The translations under genes were made by a program, and so were the position numbers. A stretch of DNA of 64,000 bases from Caballeronia arvi (GTDB lineage Bacteria; Pseudomonadota; Gammaproteobacteria; Burkholderiales; Burkholderiaceae): NCBI RefSeq assembly GCF_001544695.2, contig NZ_FCOM02000010.1:169294-233293 (forward strand), read 5' to 3'. The notes under the pieces are model-generated. The model saw nothing but the letters and a program-made list of their open reading frames with translations, did no database searches and was not told the DNA's origin. This document shows, one piece after another, positions 17,593 to 25,744 of the stretch (position 1 is the stretch's first letter; each line of letters starts with the position of its first letter).

Positions 17593-18009
17593 ATGGCAAA
17601 AGAGGCAGTCGATCGATCACGCGGCAGCGAGACCGAAAAAATCACGATCAACCTGGGTCCGGTGGATCTGGGCCAGATCGATCTGCTCGTGGAAGAAGGT
17701 TTTTACTCGAATCGCACGGATCTGATTCGTACGGCGATCCGCAATCAGTTGTCGGTTCACGCGCCGGCCGTCAAGGAAACGGTGACGCGCCGCGAATTCG
17801 TCCTGGGCCTTCAGCACTTTTCGAAACACGACCTCGAAGCGGCGGTCGCGGCCAACCAGCGGCTCAAGATTCAGGTGCTCGGATTGGCCAGCATTGCCAC
17901 TGACGTCTCTCCCGAACTCGCGCTGGCAGCGATCGACTCGATTCTGGTTCGAGGCGCGCTCCATGCATCACCGGCGGTCAAGGCTGCGCTCGCGGATCGA
18001 ATCCGTTAG
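17593..18009 (+). CDS. Ribbon-helix-helix (CopG-like) transcriptional regulator
   Basis: Seen: 138 residues. The N-terminal half carries a ribbon-helix-helix fold: strand EKITINLGPVDLGQIDLLVE followed by GFYSNRTDLIRTAIRNQLSV. The C-terminal half (TRREFVLGLQHFSKHDLEAA... LKIQVLGLASIATDVSPELA) is a less familiar helical domain. GGGAGGG lies before the ATG. A near-consensus promoter and an 18-base palindrome lie directly upstream, pointing to autorepression. The esterase gene follows after 33 bases and is likely co-transcribed, so this protein probably regulates it. No toxin-like partner is visible. Confidence 0.85.
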   Translation: MAKEAVDRSRGSETEKITINLGPVDLGQIDLLVEEGFYSNRTDLIRTAIRNQLSVHAPAVKETVTRREFVLGLQHFSKHDLEAAVAANQRLKIQVLGLASIATDVSPELALAAIDSILVRGALHASPAVKAALADRIR

Positions 18010-18042
18010 CGCCCTGACTCTTTGCCCGACAACGGAACGAAC

Positions 18043-19095
18043 ATGAAACTCAACGAAGGCTTTCTGGACTCGATGAAAGAGGCGTTCGCACTCTTTCGCA
18101 ACAACGATCCCGCCGCGGCAGCGGAGATCGTGAAGCGCGCCATGCGCGGCGAGCGCACGGACGTGACGACAACACGCTTCGCCGACGTCTTGCAACCGCT
18201 GCAACCCTGGCGCCAAGCACATACGACGCAAGCCGAACCCGACGTGCAGGATCGCGGGCATTTCAGCATGCGAAGCTACGCCAGCGCCGCTGGCCAGCGA
18301 AACTACAAGGTCTACGTGCCGAGTCATGACGGCAGCGATCCCTTGCCACTCATCGTCATGCTGCATGGCTGCACGCAGGACGCGGACGATTTCGCAGCCG
18401 GCACGCGAATGAACGCGCTCGCCGAGAAGCACGGCTTTATCGTCGTCTATCCGATTCAGCCTCAAGGCGCAAATACGTCGAAGTGCTGGAACTGGTTCAG
18501 GCGTGGCGATCAGCAGCGCGATCAGGGCGAGCCCGCGTTGATCGCGGGCATCACTCGCGAGGTCATGGCGAGTCATCGCGTCGATCCGAACCGTGTCTTC
18601 GTGGCTGGCCTTTCCGCCGGCGGCGCGATGGCGGCAATCGTCGCGCAGACGTATCCCGATCTGTACGCGGCGGCCGGTGTTCATTCGGGTCTGCCGGTTG
18701 GATGCGCACACGATTTGCCGTCCGCGCTGGCAGCGATGCGCGGTGGCAAGAAGGCGCGAAAGGCCGGGCGCGCGGGCACGCACGATAGCCAGACGCCCCG
18801 CTGTCCGCTGATCGTATTTCACGGGGATGCCGACGCGACCGTCCATCCCGCCAACGCCAGTGAACTCGTACAGGGATTCACCGAACGTGCATCGTCCGGT
18901 CATGCCGGCGCACGGAAGCACACGGTCCGGCACATGACGTCTCGCGCAGGCGTGGACGCCGAACTTTGGACCATCCACGGCGCGCCTCACGCGTGGGCCG
19001 GCGGCTCGTCGAGCGGAAGCTATACCGATCCATCCGGACCCGACGCCAGTGCGGAAATGGTGCGATTCTTCCTCGCACACTCTCGCCGTCATTGA
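18043..19095 (+). CDS. PHB depolymerase-family esterase
   Basis: Alpha/beta-hydrolase of the Esterase_phd/LpqC group, which acts on polyhydroxybutyrate or small esters such as feruloyl groups. Seen: 350 residues. [20 protein letters not shown] is the oxyanion region, GLSAGGAM holds the nucleophile Ser, [13 protein letters not shown] the acid, and GAPHAWAGG the His. No signal peptide is seen, and the first 75 residues are a charged leader, so an intracellular role or unusual export is possible. The start at [15 protein letters not shown] was chosen over an ATG-like codon at 18022. It follows the ribbon-helix-helix gene closely. Confidence 0.88.
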   Translation: MKLNEGFLDSMKEAFALFRNNDPAAAAEIVKRAMRGERTDVTTTRFADVLQPLQPWRQAHTTQAEPDVQDRGHFSMRSYASAAGQRNYKVYVPSHDGSDPLPLIVMLHGCTQDADDFAAGTRMNALAEKHGFIVVYPIQPQGANTSKCWNWFRRGDQQRDQGEPALIAGITREVMASHRVDPNRVFVAGLSAGGAMAAIVAQTYPDLYAAAGVHSGLPVGCAHDLPSALAAMRGGKKARKAGRAGTHDSQTPRCPLIVFHGDADATVHPANASELVQGFTERASSGHAGARKHTVRHMTSRAGVDAELWTIHGAPHAWAGGSSSGSYTDPSGPDASAEMVRFFLAHSRRH

Positions 19096-19103
19096 GCGTT
19101 CCA

Positions 19104-19138
19104 GTCGGCGCTGTCACTGCGGCACAGGCGGCGCCGAC
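19104..19138 (+). terminator. Hairpin after the esterase gene, possible terminator
   Basis: Arms GTCGGCGC (19104-19111) and GCGCCGAC (19131-19138) lie 8 bases after the stop, with inner pairing possible. No T-run follows, so intrinsic termination is uncertain. Confidence 0.35.
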
Positions 19139-19144
19139 GAATGC

Positions 19145-19321
19145 TTGACTACTTTTGTCAGAATTGATAAAGTCGCGTTTGGAAGTATCCAAGAAGTTCG
19201 ATTGCTGCTCATCAATATTCCGTTCTGTCTCGCGGTATTCGTTGTCCACTCCCTCCTTGCTGCTTCTTCAGTTCCTTTGCGGAACGCACTTTCTATTCAA
19301 ATTTTTTTTCAAGGATTCCAG
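19145..19321 (+). promoter_or_regulatory. Promoter and long leader of the cold-shock gene
   Basis: TTGACT (19145-19150), a 17-base spacer and TAAAGT (19168-19173) form a plausible promoter, leaving a leader of about 140 bases rich in pyrimidines and ending in a run of eight T before AAGGA. Long structured leaders that switch fold in the cold are known for cspA-type genes, and the length here fits that. The thermosensor role is inference. Confidence 0.55.
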
Positions 19322-19525
19322 ATGGATACCGGTATCGTCAAATGGTTCAACGACACCAAGGGCTTTGGCTTCATCACGCCCGATAATGGCGGCGACGATC
19401 TTTTCGCCCACTTCTCCGAAATTCGCGCCGATGGTTTCAAGACCCTGGCCGAAAACCAGAAAGTAAGCTTCGAAACGAAGCGCGGTCCGAAGGGACTGCA
19501 AGCTGCAAACATCAAGCCGCTCTGA
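19322..19525 (+). CDS. Cold-shock protein, CspA family
   Basis: RNA chaperone that melts secondary structure in mRNA. Seen: 67 residues, one cold-shock domain. The RNP1-like motif KGFGFITP and the RNP2-like motif DLFAHFSEI are present, preceded by GIVKWFND and ending [25 protein letters not shown] lies about 7 bases before the ATG at 19322, which excludes the longer open frame upstream. It is a monocistronic unit with a long leader and two GC-rich hairpins after the stop. Confidence 0.95.
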   Translation: MDTGIVKWFNDTKGFGFITPDNGGDDLFAHFSEIRADGFKTLAENQKVSFETKRGPKGLQAANIKPL

Positions 19526-19540
19526 TCGTTGCAGAACACT

Positions 19541-19590
19541 GGGCTCCAATCGCGGAGCCCGGTCCGTGCGGGCCCACTCGGCGCCCGCAC
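19541..19590 (+). terminator. Tandem hairpins after the cold-shock gene
   Basis: First hairpin GGGCTCC-N6-GGAGCCC (19541-19560) and second GTGCGGGC-N9-GCCCGCAC (19566-19590). Neither is followed by a T-run. They may stabilise the 3' end or slow polymerase. Confidence 0.45.
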
Positions 19591-19688
19591 GCCACGTGGT
19601 CGAAATCTCACCACTCTATGCGGAAAACGCTGCGCGCGTTCCCGCCGTCTCTCGCTCGAGAGCACGCCTACACAAACCAAAAAATATA

Positions 19689-19913
19689 ATGCAAAAGACA
19701 CTCTTCCAAGATTATCGCGGTTATTCCGTGCGTCCTTCGGCACACCGCCTGCCCGACGGTTATTTCTCAGCAGATCTGCTGCTTGAGCGATCCAACGCTC
19801 TCGCTGAAAAGATGCAATATCGGTTTTACTCGCTCGGCTATTTCGACAAGGAAATCGAAGCCACCAATTTCTCCCGGGAGTGGGCAGAAGACTGGATCAA
19901 CAGCAAGGGATAG
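19689..19913 (+). CDS. Small hypothetical protein, 74 aa
   Basis: Not recognised. It is 74 residues starting MQKTLFQDYRGYSVRPSAHR, rich in aromatic and acidic residues, with LPDGYFSADLLLERSNALAE and a Trp-containing end (FSREWAEDWINSKG). It is soluble and shows no cysteines. AAAATATA precedes the ATG and no strong ribosome site is evident. It lies 163 bases after the cold-shock gene. The composition looks like a genuine protein rather than a random GC-rich frame. Confidence 0.55.
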   Translation: MQKTLFQDYRGYSVRPSAHRLPDGYFSADLLLERSNALAEKMQYRFYSLGYFDKEIEATNFSREWAEDWINSKG

Positions 19914-20004
19914 ATCCCGGGCTTTGACGGCTCTTCGCTGCGACTCGCCAGTTATGGCGGGAAACATGTCCATCATGCGCGGACGAAGAAGCCATCGGGC
20001 GCAC

Positions 20005-20028
20005 CGTAGTGTAGTCTCGGATATAACG
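20005..20028 (+). promoter_or_regulatory. ModE-box-like site upstream of the molybdopterin-domain gene
   Basis: CGTAGTGT (20005-20012), 8 bases, then ATATAACG (20021-20028). The right half equals the half-site found before the DUF2325 gene and the left half is degenerate, but the spacing is the same. It ends 22 bases before the ATG at 20051 and includes a TATAAC that could serve as the -10. Confidence 0.45.
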
Positions 20029-20050
20029 CCCGATGAAGCGAGACCGACCT

Positions 20051-20560
20051 ATGCTGCCCAGCCATGCAACCATGCCGTCACCAAGCCCAGCTATTTCCGG
20101 CCCGTGCGTCGTCATCGAGATCGGCGGCATGGTGCAACGACCGCTCACGCTGGATGTCGCCGCGTTGCGCGAATTCCCGCGCGCGAGCATCGAGCCGTTC
20201 GATCTGGTGTGCTTTTCGACGGGACGCTACATTCGCCCGATGGGAAGCTATCGCGGCGTGCAGTTGCGCGTGCTGCTCGAGGCAGCCGGCGTGCGACGTC
20301 CCGACAACACGGATTTCAAGCGCACCGTGTTCCTCGCGCATGCGCACGATGGCTATGCCGTGACCTTCTCGTGGCACGAGCTTTTCAATACGCCGATCGG
20401 CGAGAAGGTGATCGTCGCGTACGAGTGTGAGGATCGGGAACTCGGCATCGCGGATGGTTTGCCGGTGCTCGTTTCGGGCGCGGACAACGTCCACGCGCCG
20501 CGCCACATGAAGCGCCTCGTTCGCGTCGATGCCCACGTGCTCGGGCAGTCACATCGATGA
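20051..20560 (+). CDS. Molybdopterin-dependent oxidoreductase domain protein (sulfite-oxidase fold)
   Basis: Seen: about 169 residues carrying one Oxidored_molyb domain: VVIEIGGMVQRPLTLDVAAL, FDLVCFSTGRY (the Cys that would ligate molybdenum in the sulfite-oxidase/YedY family), YRGVQLRVLLEAAGV, YAVTFSWHELF, and ADNVHAPRHMKRLVRVDAHV. It is shorter than YedY or sulfite oxidase and has no signal peptide or heme or dimerisation domain, so it is a minimal cytoplasmic form. The start is uncertain between 20033, 20051 and 20072. Its stop overlaps the nifQ start as ATGA, so the two are coupled. Confidence 0.75.
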   Translation: MLPSHATMPSPSPAISGPCVVIEIGGMVQRPLTLDVAALREFPRASIEPFDLVCFSTGRYIRPMGSYRGVQLRVLLEAAGVRRPDNTDFKRTVFLAHAHDGYAVTFSWHELFNTPIGEKVIVAYECEDRELGIADGLPVLVSGADNVHAPRHMKRLVRVDAHVLGQSHR

Positions 20561-21096
20561 ACTCGACAGCGCGTGCGCTGCTGGATCGTGCGATCGATTC
20601 GAATTCGCCCGATTCCGTGCTGTTCGCGCGGCTCATAGGCGCGCGCATCGAACAGGGCGATTTGCCTTTGCTCGGGCTCGACGCCGGCGCGCTCGCCAAT
20701 CTGATCGGCCGGCACTTTCCCGGCGCGACGTTCGAACATTTCCTGCATCTCACGCCACGCACGGCATTCACGCGCGATCTGCACGCGCTCCTGATGTGGC
20801 ACGACCGAACGACGACGCGGCATCGCGATGACGCGCACGGTCTCGCGACGATCATTTGCGCGGCGTCGCTGCGCCCCGATCATCTGTGGCGCGATCTCGG
20901 TCTCTCCGGCCGCGACGACGTCACCGATATGCTCACACGTCACTATCCCGCGCTCGTCGCGCGCAACGTCACGAACATGCGCTGGAAGAAGTTTCTGGCG
21001 GCGGAAGTCGCGCACGCGCGCGGCGAGGCGCCGACGTGCGCGCCGGGCTGTCCCGGATGCGAGGATTACGCTTTCTGCTATCCGGGCAACCGCTGA
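20557..21096 (+). CDS. nifQ: NifQ-family molybdenum-handling protein
   Basis: In diazotrophs NifQ carries an iron-molybdenum-sulfur cluster and supplies molybdenum for FeMo-cofactor. Seen: 179 residues. The family core FEHFLHLTPRTAFTRDLHAL, the RWKKFLAAEVAHARGEAP region and a C-terminal cysteine cluster C-x3-C-x2-C-x5-C (residues about 163-175) are present. The motif I recall for NifQ is C-x4-C-x2-C-x5-C, so the first spacing is one residue short here. No nif genes lie nearby. With the molybdopterin-domain gene and a ModE-like regulator as neighbours, a general molybdenum role is more likely than nitrogen fixation. Confidence 0.85.
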   Translation: MNSTARALLDRAIDSNSPDSVLFARLIGARIEQGDLPLLGLDAGALANLIGRHFPGATFEHFLHLTPRTAFTRDLHALLMWHDRTTTRHRDDAHGLATIICAASLRPDHLWRDLGLSGRDDVTDMLTRHYPALVARNVTNMRWKKFLAAEVAHARGEAPTCAPGCPGCEDYAFCYPGNR

Positions 21097-21153
21097 CGCG
21101 TCCGCCCGTGAGAGGAAACGTCCGACCGTTTTCGTTCGTGTATTCTCTCTGGC

Positions 21154-21564
21154 ATGGCGACGACCCACAAAACAACGGCAAGCGCGAAGGAGACGAACGC
21201 GGCGGATACGGCAAGCCAGCCGGCCCAGGTGCGTTTTCGCATGCGCGTCACGAAAGGCGAGACCATCGCGATCGGTCCGGGCAAGATTTCGCTGCTGGAA
21301 GCGGTGCGCAAGCACGGCTCGATATCGGCGGCGGCGCGCAGCCTCGACATGTCGTACCGGCGCGCGTGGCTGCTCATCGACGAGCTCAACCGCTCGCTCG
21401 AATCGCCCGCGACGATCTCGGAGCAAGGCGGCCCAAGCGGCGGCGGCTGTGTGCTGACACCTGTCGGCGAGAGCATCATCCGGCTTTATCGCGAGGTCGA
21501 AGCGCAGGCGCAAGCCGCGTGCGCCACGCAGATCGAATCGCTCACGAAGCTGCTCAAGTCCTAG
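21154..21564 (+). CDS. ModE N-terminal-domain (LysR-type HTH) molybdenum regulator
   Basis: Seen: 136 residues. After a polar leader of about 28 residues comes the ModE winged-helix domain: IGPGKISLLEAVRKHGSISA, AARSLDMSYRRAWLLIDELN, GGPSGGGCVLTPVGESIIRL. The C-terminal molbindin/TOBE domains that bind molybdate in full ModE are absent, so metal sensing must be by other means or by another protein. It lies downstream of nifQ in the same direction, with two ModE-box-like sites at the promoters of the locus. Confidence 0.85.
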   Translation: MATTHKTTASAKETNAADTASQPAQVRFRMRVTKGETIAIGPGKISLLEAVRKHGSISAAARSLDMSYRRAWLLIDELNRSLESPATISEQGGPSGGGCVLTPVGESIIRLYREVEAQAQAACATQIESLTKLLKS

Positions 21565-21567
21565 CCT

Positions 21568-22866
21568 CTAGCCATGCCGTAAGCAGAACGCGGACGGCGG
21601 CGGCCCGCTCACGCGCCTGTGCTGCGTGCTCGCGGTGAGCCGCGCGACGAACTCCACGAAACTCGCGACGCTCGCGGTGCGCAGCGGCGAGTACTCCACG
21701 CCGTGCCGCTCGCAGACCCGCTTCAGCATGTTCATCGAATCATGATCGATGCAGTCGACGGGAAAGAGCACGACATCCGCGTTCGGCAGCGCGGCGGCAA
21801 GCAAGCCCTTGCGATCCTCGATGCCGCCGTCATGCACGATCAGCTCGCCGCCCGCCGCGCCGACCAGCGACTTCAGCACCGCATTCGAATTCGGCCTTCC
21901 GCCGACATAGACGATCCGCCTGCCGCTCACCCATTCGACGGCACGACGACGCGCGTCAGGCTGATCGGCGGCATCGAGCGTCGCGCGTTCCAGCGCCGCG
22001 CATTCGGCCTGGACGACCTTCAGCAGCGCGTGCGCTTCGCCGAGCTTGTTGCGCAACGCCCGCGTCTCGTCCTCTTCCTGCTGCGCGCGCTGCTCGGCGG
22101 CTTCGCGGCGGCTCGTATGCAGCGCGAGGCGGCGCTCGGCATCGTCGGCTTTTTCGCGCAGGCGTTCGACTTCGGCTTCGAGTTGCGCGGTCGTCGCATC
22201 GGGCTTGCGATCGATGTGCAGCGCCTGCTCGCGAATCTGTCTGACCGACGCATCGCGCTCGCCGCTCAGTTCAACAAGACGCGCCTGCTGCCGGTCGACC
22301 TTGTCCTTGAGCGCCTGATTCTCCGCTTCGAGCGCGACCAGCCGACGGATATCCGCGCGATTCGCCGCGCCGACCAGATGCGACAGCATGTGCAACTCGC
22401 CGAACGCCGACTGGCGCACGTCGATGGTCGCGTGCGGATGCGACATCAGCGCCCAGTACGCGGGCGGGATATCGCCGGACTTCAGCGCTTCGTTCCACAG
22501 ATCGAGCAGCGCCGCCGGATCGCGCGCGGCGTCGAAGCGGCGAATCGCGCCCGCGTAACGCTCGTCGAGCGCCTTGTCGAGCGCCTTCGCGCCCGCGCCG
22601 CCCGCGATCGCCAGTTCCACCGCCGCGTGGTGAATCTCCAGATCGCTCGCGTGATAGCGATCGAGGTCGGTGAACTTCGGCACGAGCTTGCGCAATTCGC
22701 CCGTCGAAAGACAGGTGCCGATGATCGAGCAATGCAGATGCGGATCCAGTTCCGCGAGACGCGCGCGGCGGCGCGACGTGCGCAAGTCGGCTTCGGTCGG
22801 CTGGCAGCATGTGTCGCGATGCGCGTGTGCGCTCGTGCGGGCGAGTTGAAACGGAGGGCTCTGCAT
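21568..22866 (-). CDS. DUF2325 domain protein with central coiled coil
   Basis: Seen: 432 residues. The N-terminal region (LHCSIIGTCLSTGELRKLVP, KALDERYAGAIRRFDAARDP) is followed by a long coiled coil of about 130 residues rich in Glu, Arg, Ala and Leu, and a C-terminal DUF2325 domain (RRIVYVGGRPNSNAVLKSLV, ELIVHDGGIEDRKGLL, DVVLFPVDCIDHDSMNMLKR). The biochemical role of DUF2325 is unknown. The gene converges on the ModE-like gene with 3 bases between their stops. Its promoter carries the better of the two ModE-box-like sites, 27 bases before the ATG, so it probably belongs to the molybdenum regulon. Confidence 0.8.
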   Translation of the reverse strand: MQSPPFQLARTSAHAHRDTCCQPTEADLRTSRRRARLAELDPHLHCSIIGTCLSTGELRKLVPKFTDLDRYHASDLEIHHAAVELAIAGGAGAKALDKALDERYAGAIRRFDAARDPAALLDLWNEALKSGDIPPAYWALMSHPHATIDVRQSAFGELHMLSHLVGAANRADIRRLVALEAENQALKDKVDRQQARLVELSGERDASVRQIREQALHIDRKPDATTAQLEAEVERLREKADDAERRLALHTSRREAAEQRAQQEEDETRALRNKLGEAHALLKVVQAECAALERATLDAADQPDARRRAVEWVSGRRIVYVGGRPNSNAVLKSLVGAAGGELIVHDGGIEDRKGLLAAALPNADVVLFPVDCIDHDSMNMLKRVCERHGVEYSPLRTASVASFVEFVARLTASTQHRRVSGPPPSAFCLRHG

Positions 22867-22892
22867 GATGACCTCGTGCTCGATCGGCTGGC

Positions 22893-22918
22893 TCGTAATA
22901 TACCACTGAATATAACGA
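22893..22918 (-). promoter_or_regulatory. ModE-box-like site upstream of the DUF2325 gene
   Basis: TCGTAATAT (22893-22901), 8 bases, ATATAACGA (22910-22918). The arms match as an inverted repeat except for one base. The TATAACG-type half-sites resemble the enterobacterial ModE operator as I recall it. The site is 27 bases upstream of the DUF2325 start, where it would overlap the core promoter. Confidence 0.6.
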
Positions 22919-23080
22919 TACCGAAAAGCCGGATCGGCGCACGAAGCCCATGGACAGGGCGTATCCTACGACTTCGGCGCGCCGGCCGGCCGGTCAAGGC
23001 CGTCCGTCCATAAGGCGCGCTTCGCCCAACGTTTCCCGATCGTTTCCAGTCGCGAGAAATCGCTCACAAGGAGAATCTGA

Positions 23081-24844
23081 ATGGCCAGGATTGAAGTCAA
23101 GGTTCCGCAGCTTTCCGAATCCGTCACCGAAGCGACGATGTTGCCGTGGAAGAAGAAAGCGGGCGACGCCGTGACGCAAGACGAAATCCTCGTCGAACTG
23201 GAAACGGACAAGGTGGTGCTCGAAGTGCCCGCGCCTTCCGCCGGCACACTCGCGGAAGTGGTCAAGAAGCAAGGCGATATCGTGCATGCGGACGAAGTGC
23301 TCGCGATCATCGATACGGAGGCGAAGGCGTCGGCCGCGGCGCCTGCGCCTGCTCCTGAAAAGCCTGCTGTCCAGGCCGCGCAACCTGCGGCAGCGCCATC
23401 GCCCGCTGCACAGACATCCACCGGCAAAGCCGATTTCGATGTCATCGTGATCGGCTCCGGTCCCGGCGGCTATATCGCGGCGATCCGCGCCGCGCAGCTC
23501 GGACGCAAAGTCGCGTGCGTCGAGGAATGGATCAATCACGCGGGCAAGCCGAAGCTCGGCGGCACGTGTCTGAACGTCGGCTGCATTCCGTCGAAGGCGC
23601 TGCTCGCGTCGTCGGAGAAATTCGAGAGCGCGAAGCTGCACTTCGCCGATCACGGCATCGGCGGTATCGACAACCTTTCCGTCGACGTCACCAAAATGGT
23701 CGGGCGCAAGGAAGCCATCGTCGAGAAGATCACGGGCGGCGTCGAATTCCTGTTCCGCAAGAACAAGATCACCTGGCTCAAAGGACACGGCAAGCTCGCG
23801 GGCAAGGACGGCGGCAACTTCAGGATCGATGTCAACGGCGAAACGCATACCGCGCAACACGTGATCATCGCGACGGGATCGAAGGCGCGGCATCTGCCGA
23901 ATGTGCCCGTGGACAACAGAATCGTCTCCGACAACGAAGGCGCGCTCGCTTTCGATGCCGTGCCGAAGAAGCTCGCGGTGATCGGCGCGGGCGTGATCGG
24001 GCTGGAACTCGGGTCCGTGTGGCGCAGGCTCGGCGCGGAAGTGACGATTCTCGAAGCGTTGCCCGAATTTCTCGGAACGACGGATACGGCGCTGCAAAAG
24101 GAAGCCGCGAAGCTCTTCAAGAAGCAAGGCCTGACGATTCACCTCGGCGTGAAGATCGACGGCGTGAAGACGACGGATTCGAGCGTCTCTATTTCCTACC
24201 AGGACAAGGACGGCAACGCGCAGACGCTCGATGCGGATCGCCTGATCGTGTCGATCGGCCGCGTGCCGAACACGGACGATCTCGGGCTCGATTCAATCGG
24301 TCTGTCGGCGGACGAGCGCGGCTTCATTCCCGTCGACGGCCATTGCGCGACGAAAGTGCCGAATGTCTACGCGATAGGCGATGTCGTGCGCGGCCCGATG
24401 CTCGCACACAAAGCCGAGGACGAAGGCGTGCTGGTGGCGGAGATCATCGACGGGCAGAAGCCGCATATCGACTACAACTGCATTCCGTGGGTGATCTATA
24501 CGCATCCGGAGATCGCGTGGGTTGGGCAGACGGAGCAGGCGCTGAAGGCCGAAGGACGCGAAGTCAGGGCCGGCCAGTTCCCGATGATGGCGAATGGCCG
24601 GGCATTGGGCATCGGCGAGACGGACGGCTTCATCAAGGTCATCGCCGACGCGAAAACCGACGAGATTCTCGGCGTGCACATCATCTCGGCGAACGCTTCC
24701 GATCTGATCGCGGAAGCCGTGGTCGCGATGGAGTTCAAGGCGGCGAGCGAGGATATCGGGCGGATCTGTCATCCGCATCCTTCGTTGTCGGAGGTGATGC
24801 GGGAGGCGGCGCTTGCGGTCGACAAGCGGGCGTTGAATATCTAA
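23081..24844 (+). CDS. lpdA: Dihydrolipoyl dehydrogenase with N-terminal lipoyl domain
   Basis: E3 of 2-oxoacid dehydrogenase complexes: reoxidises dihydrolipoamide with FAD and NAD+. Seen: 587 residues. An E2-type lipoyl domain occupies residues 1-80 with the lipoylation site ETDKVVLEV (K44), then an Ala/Pro hinge to about 117. The FAD fold follows ([20 protein letters not shown]), then the redox disulfide [16 protein letters not shown] (C163, C168), an NAD-binding [20 protein letters not shown], and the C-terminal catalytic His-Glu in [13 protein letters not shown]. The lipoyl segment resembles that of the oxoglutarate dehydrogenase E2 (OdhB) rather than a pyruvate-type one, and no E1 or E2 gene is adjacent. 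AAGGAGAA precedes the ATG. Confidence 0.93.
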   Translation: MARIEVKVPQLSESVTEATMLPWKKKAGDAVTQDEILVELETDKVVLEVPAPSAGTLAEVVKKQGDIVHADEVLAIIDTEAKASAAAPAPAPEKPAVQAAQPAAAPSPAAQTSTGKADFDVIVIGSGPGGYIAAIRAAQLGRKVACVEEWINHAGKPKLGGTCLNVGCIPSKALLASSEKFESAKLHFADHGIGGIDNLSVDVTKMVGRKEAIVEKITGGVEFLFRKNKITWLKGHGKLAGKDGGNFRIDVNGETHTAQHVIIATGSKARHLPNVPVDNRIVSDNEGALAFDAVPKKLAVIGAGVIGLELGSVWRRLGAEVTILEALPEFLGTTDTALQKEAAKLFKKQGLTIHLGVKIDGVKTTDSSVSISYQDKDGNAQTLDADRLIVSIGRVPNTDDLGLDSIGLSADERGFIPVDGHCATKVPNVYAIGDVVRGPMLAHKAEDEGVLVAEIIDGQKPHIDYNCIPWVIYTHPEIAWVGQTEQALKAEGREVRAGQFPMMANGRALGIGETDGFIKVIADAKTDEILGVHIISANASDLIAEAVVAMEFKAASEDIGRICHPHPSLSEVMREAALAVDKRALNI

Positions 24845-24990
24845 ACCCGCCTCGGCATCCAGAGCCGCGACTAGCGAGCAGAGCCGATCACCATCGAGTC
24901 GATGGGAATCGGCTTGCGGCGCGGGTTGCCTTCGACTTCGTTTTGTTTAGGCTGGCCGGCTGCGCGCACGCGCAGACGTGATGTCCGCCG

Positions 24991-25707
24991 TTAATCACCG
25001 ACCGCATCGCGCAATTGCGCCAGCGACGCGCGCTGCTTGCCATTGGCATCGAAGTTATCGTCGGCGAGCCATCGTTCGAATGCCTTGCGAATACGCGGCC
25101 AGTCCCGGTCGATGATCGCGTACCACGCCGTATCGCGATTGCGTCCCTTGTAGACGATCGCCTGCCTGAAAATGCCTTCGAATTCGAAGCCGAGCCGAAG
25201 TGCCGTCTTGCGCGACGGCGCGTTCAGGCTGTCGCATTTCCATTCGTAGCGCCGGTAGCCCAGGTCATCGAATGCGTAGCGCATCAGCAGATACTGCGCT
25301 TCCGTCGAGATGCGCGTTTGCTTGAGCAAGGGCGAGAACGTGACGCTGCCCACTTCGATGACACCATGCACAGGCTCGATGCGCATCAGCGCGAGCGTGC
25401 CGACCGCCTTGCCGCTCTCCAAATCGATGACGGTGTAATGCAGCGGATCGGCGGACGCCGCGGCCTTCGTCAGATAGTCGCGAAAGGCATCGAACTCCGT
25501 GAACGGCCCGACGAAGAGATAGGTCCAGTCGCTGCCATCCGATGCCTTGCCATAGGCTTCGAAGAGATCGGCCGCGTGGCGCTCGACATCGACCGGTTCG
25601 AGACGGCAATGCTTCCCGTCGATGCCGATGCGCGCAGGCCGCTCACGCGCTTTCCACTCGCTCACCGGCTCGCCGATGGGCTGTTGATACTCGTTGGTTC
25701 TCGTCAT
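24991..25707 (-). CDS. GNAT acetyltransferase, RimJ/RimL type
   Basis: Seen: 238 residues. The GNAT core reads KHCRLEPVDVERHAADLFEA, DLESGKAVGTLALMRIEPVH, GVIEVGSVTFSPLLKQTRIS, TEAQYLLMRYAFDDLGYRRY and LNAPSRKTALRLGFEFEGIF. This is the layout of the Acetyltransf_3 (RimJ/RimL) group, which acetylates protein N-termini or small amines with acetyl-CoA. The substrate cannot be told. It converges with lpdA, leaving 146 bases that contain a possible hairpin (AGCCGAT ... ATCGGCT, 24882-24914) but no T-run. The glycosyltransferase gene ends 38 bases upstream on the same strand. Confidence 0.85.
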   Translation of the reverse strand: MTRTNEYQQPIGEPVSEWKARERPARIGIDGKHCRLEPVDVERHAADLFEAYGKASDGSDWTYLFVGPFTEFDAFRDYLTKAAASADPLHYTVIDLESGKAVGTLALMRIEPVHGVIEVGSVTFSPLLKQTRISTEAQYLLMRYAFDDLGYRRYEWKCDSLNAPSRKTALRLGFEFEGIFRQAIVYKGRNRDTAWYAIIDRDWPRIRKAFERWLADDNFDANGKQRASLAQLRDAVGD

Positions 25708-25744
25708 GCGTCACGAACTCCGTTGCGTGAGGGGCGTCGCGGCA

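Noticed and set aside
24882..24914. Hairpin between lpdA and the GNAT gene as a strong terminator
   Set aside because: Arms are present but no T-run follows on either strand, so it is only mentioned in passing.
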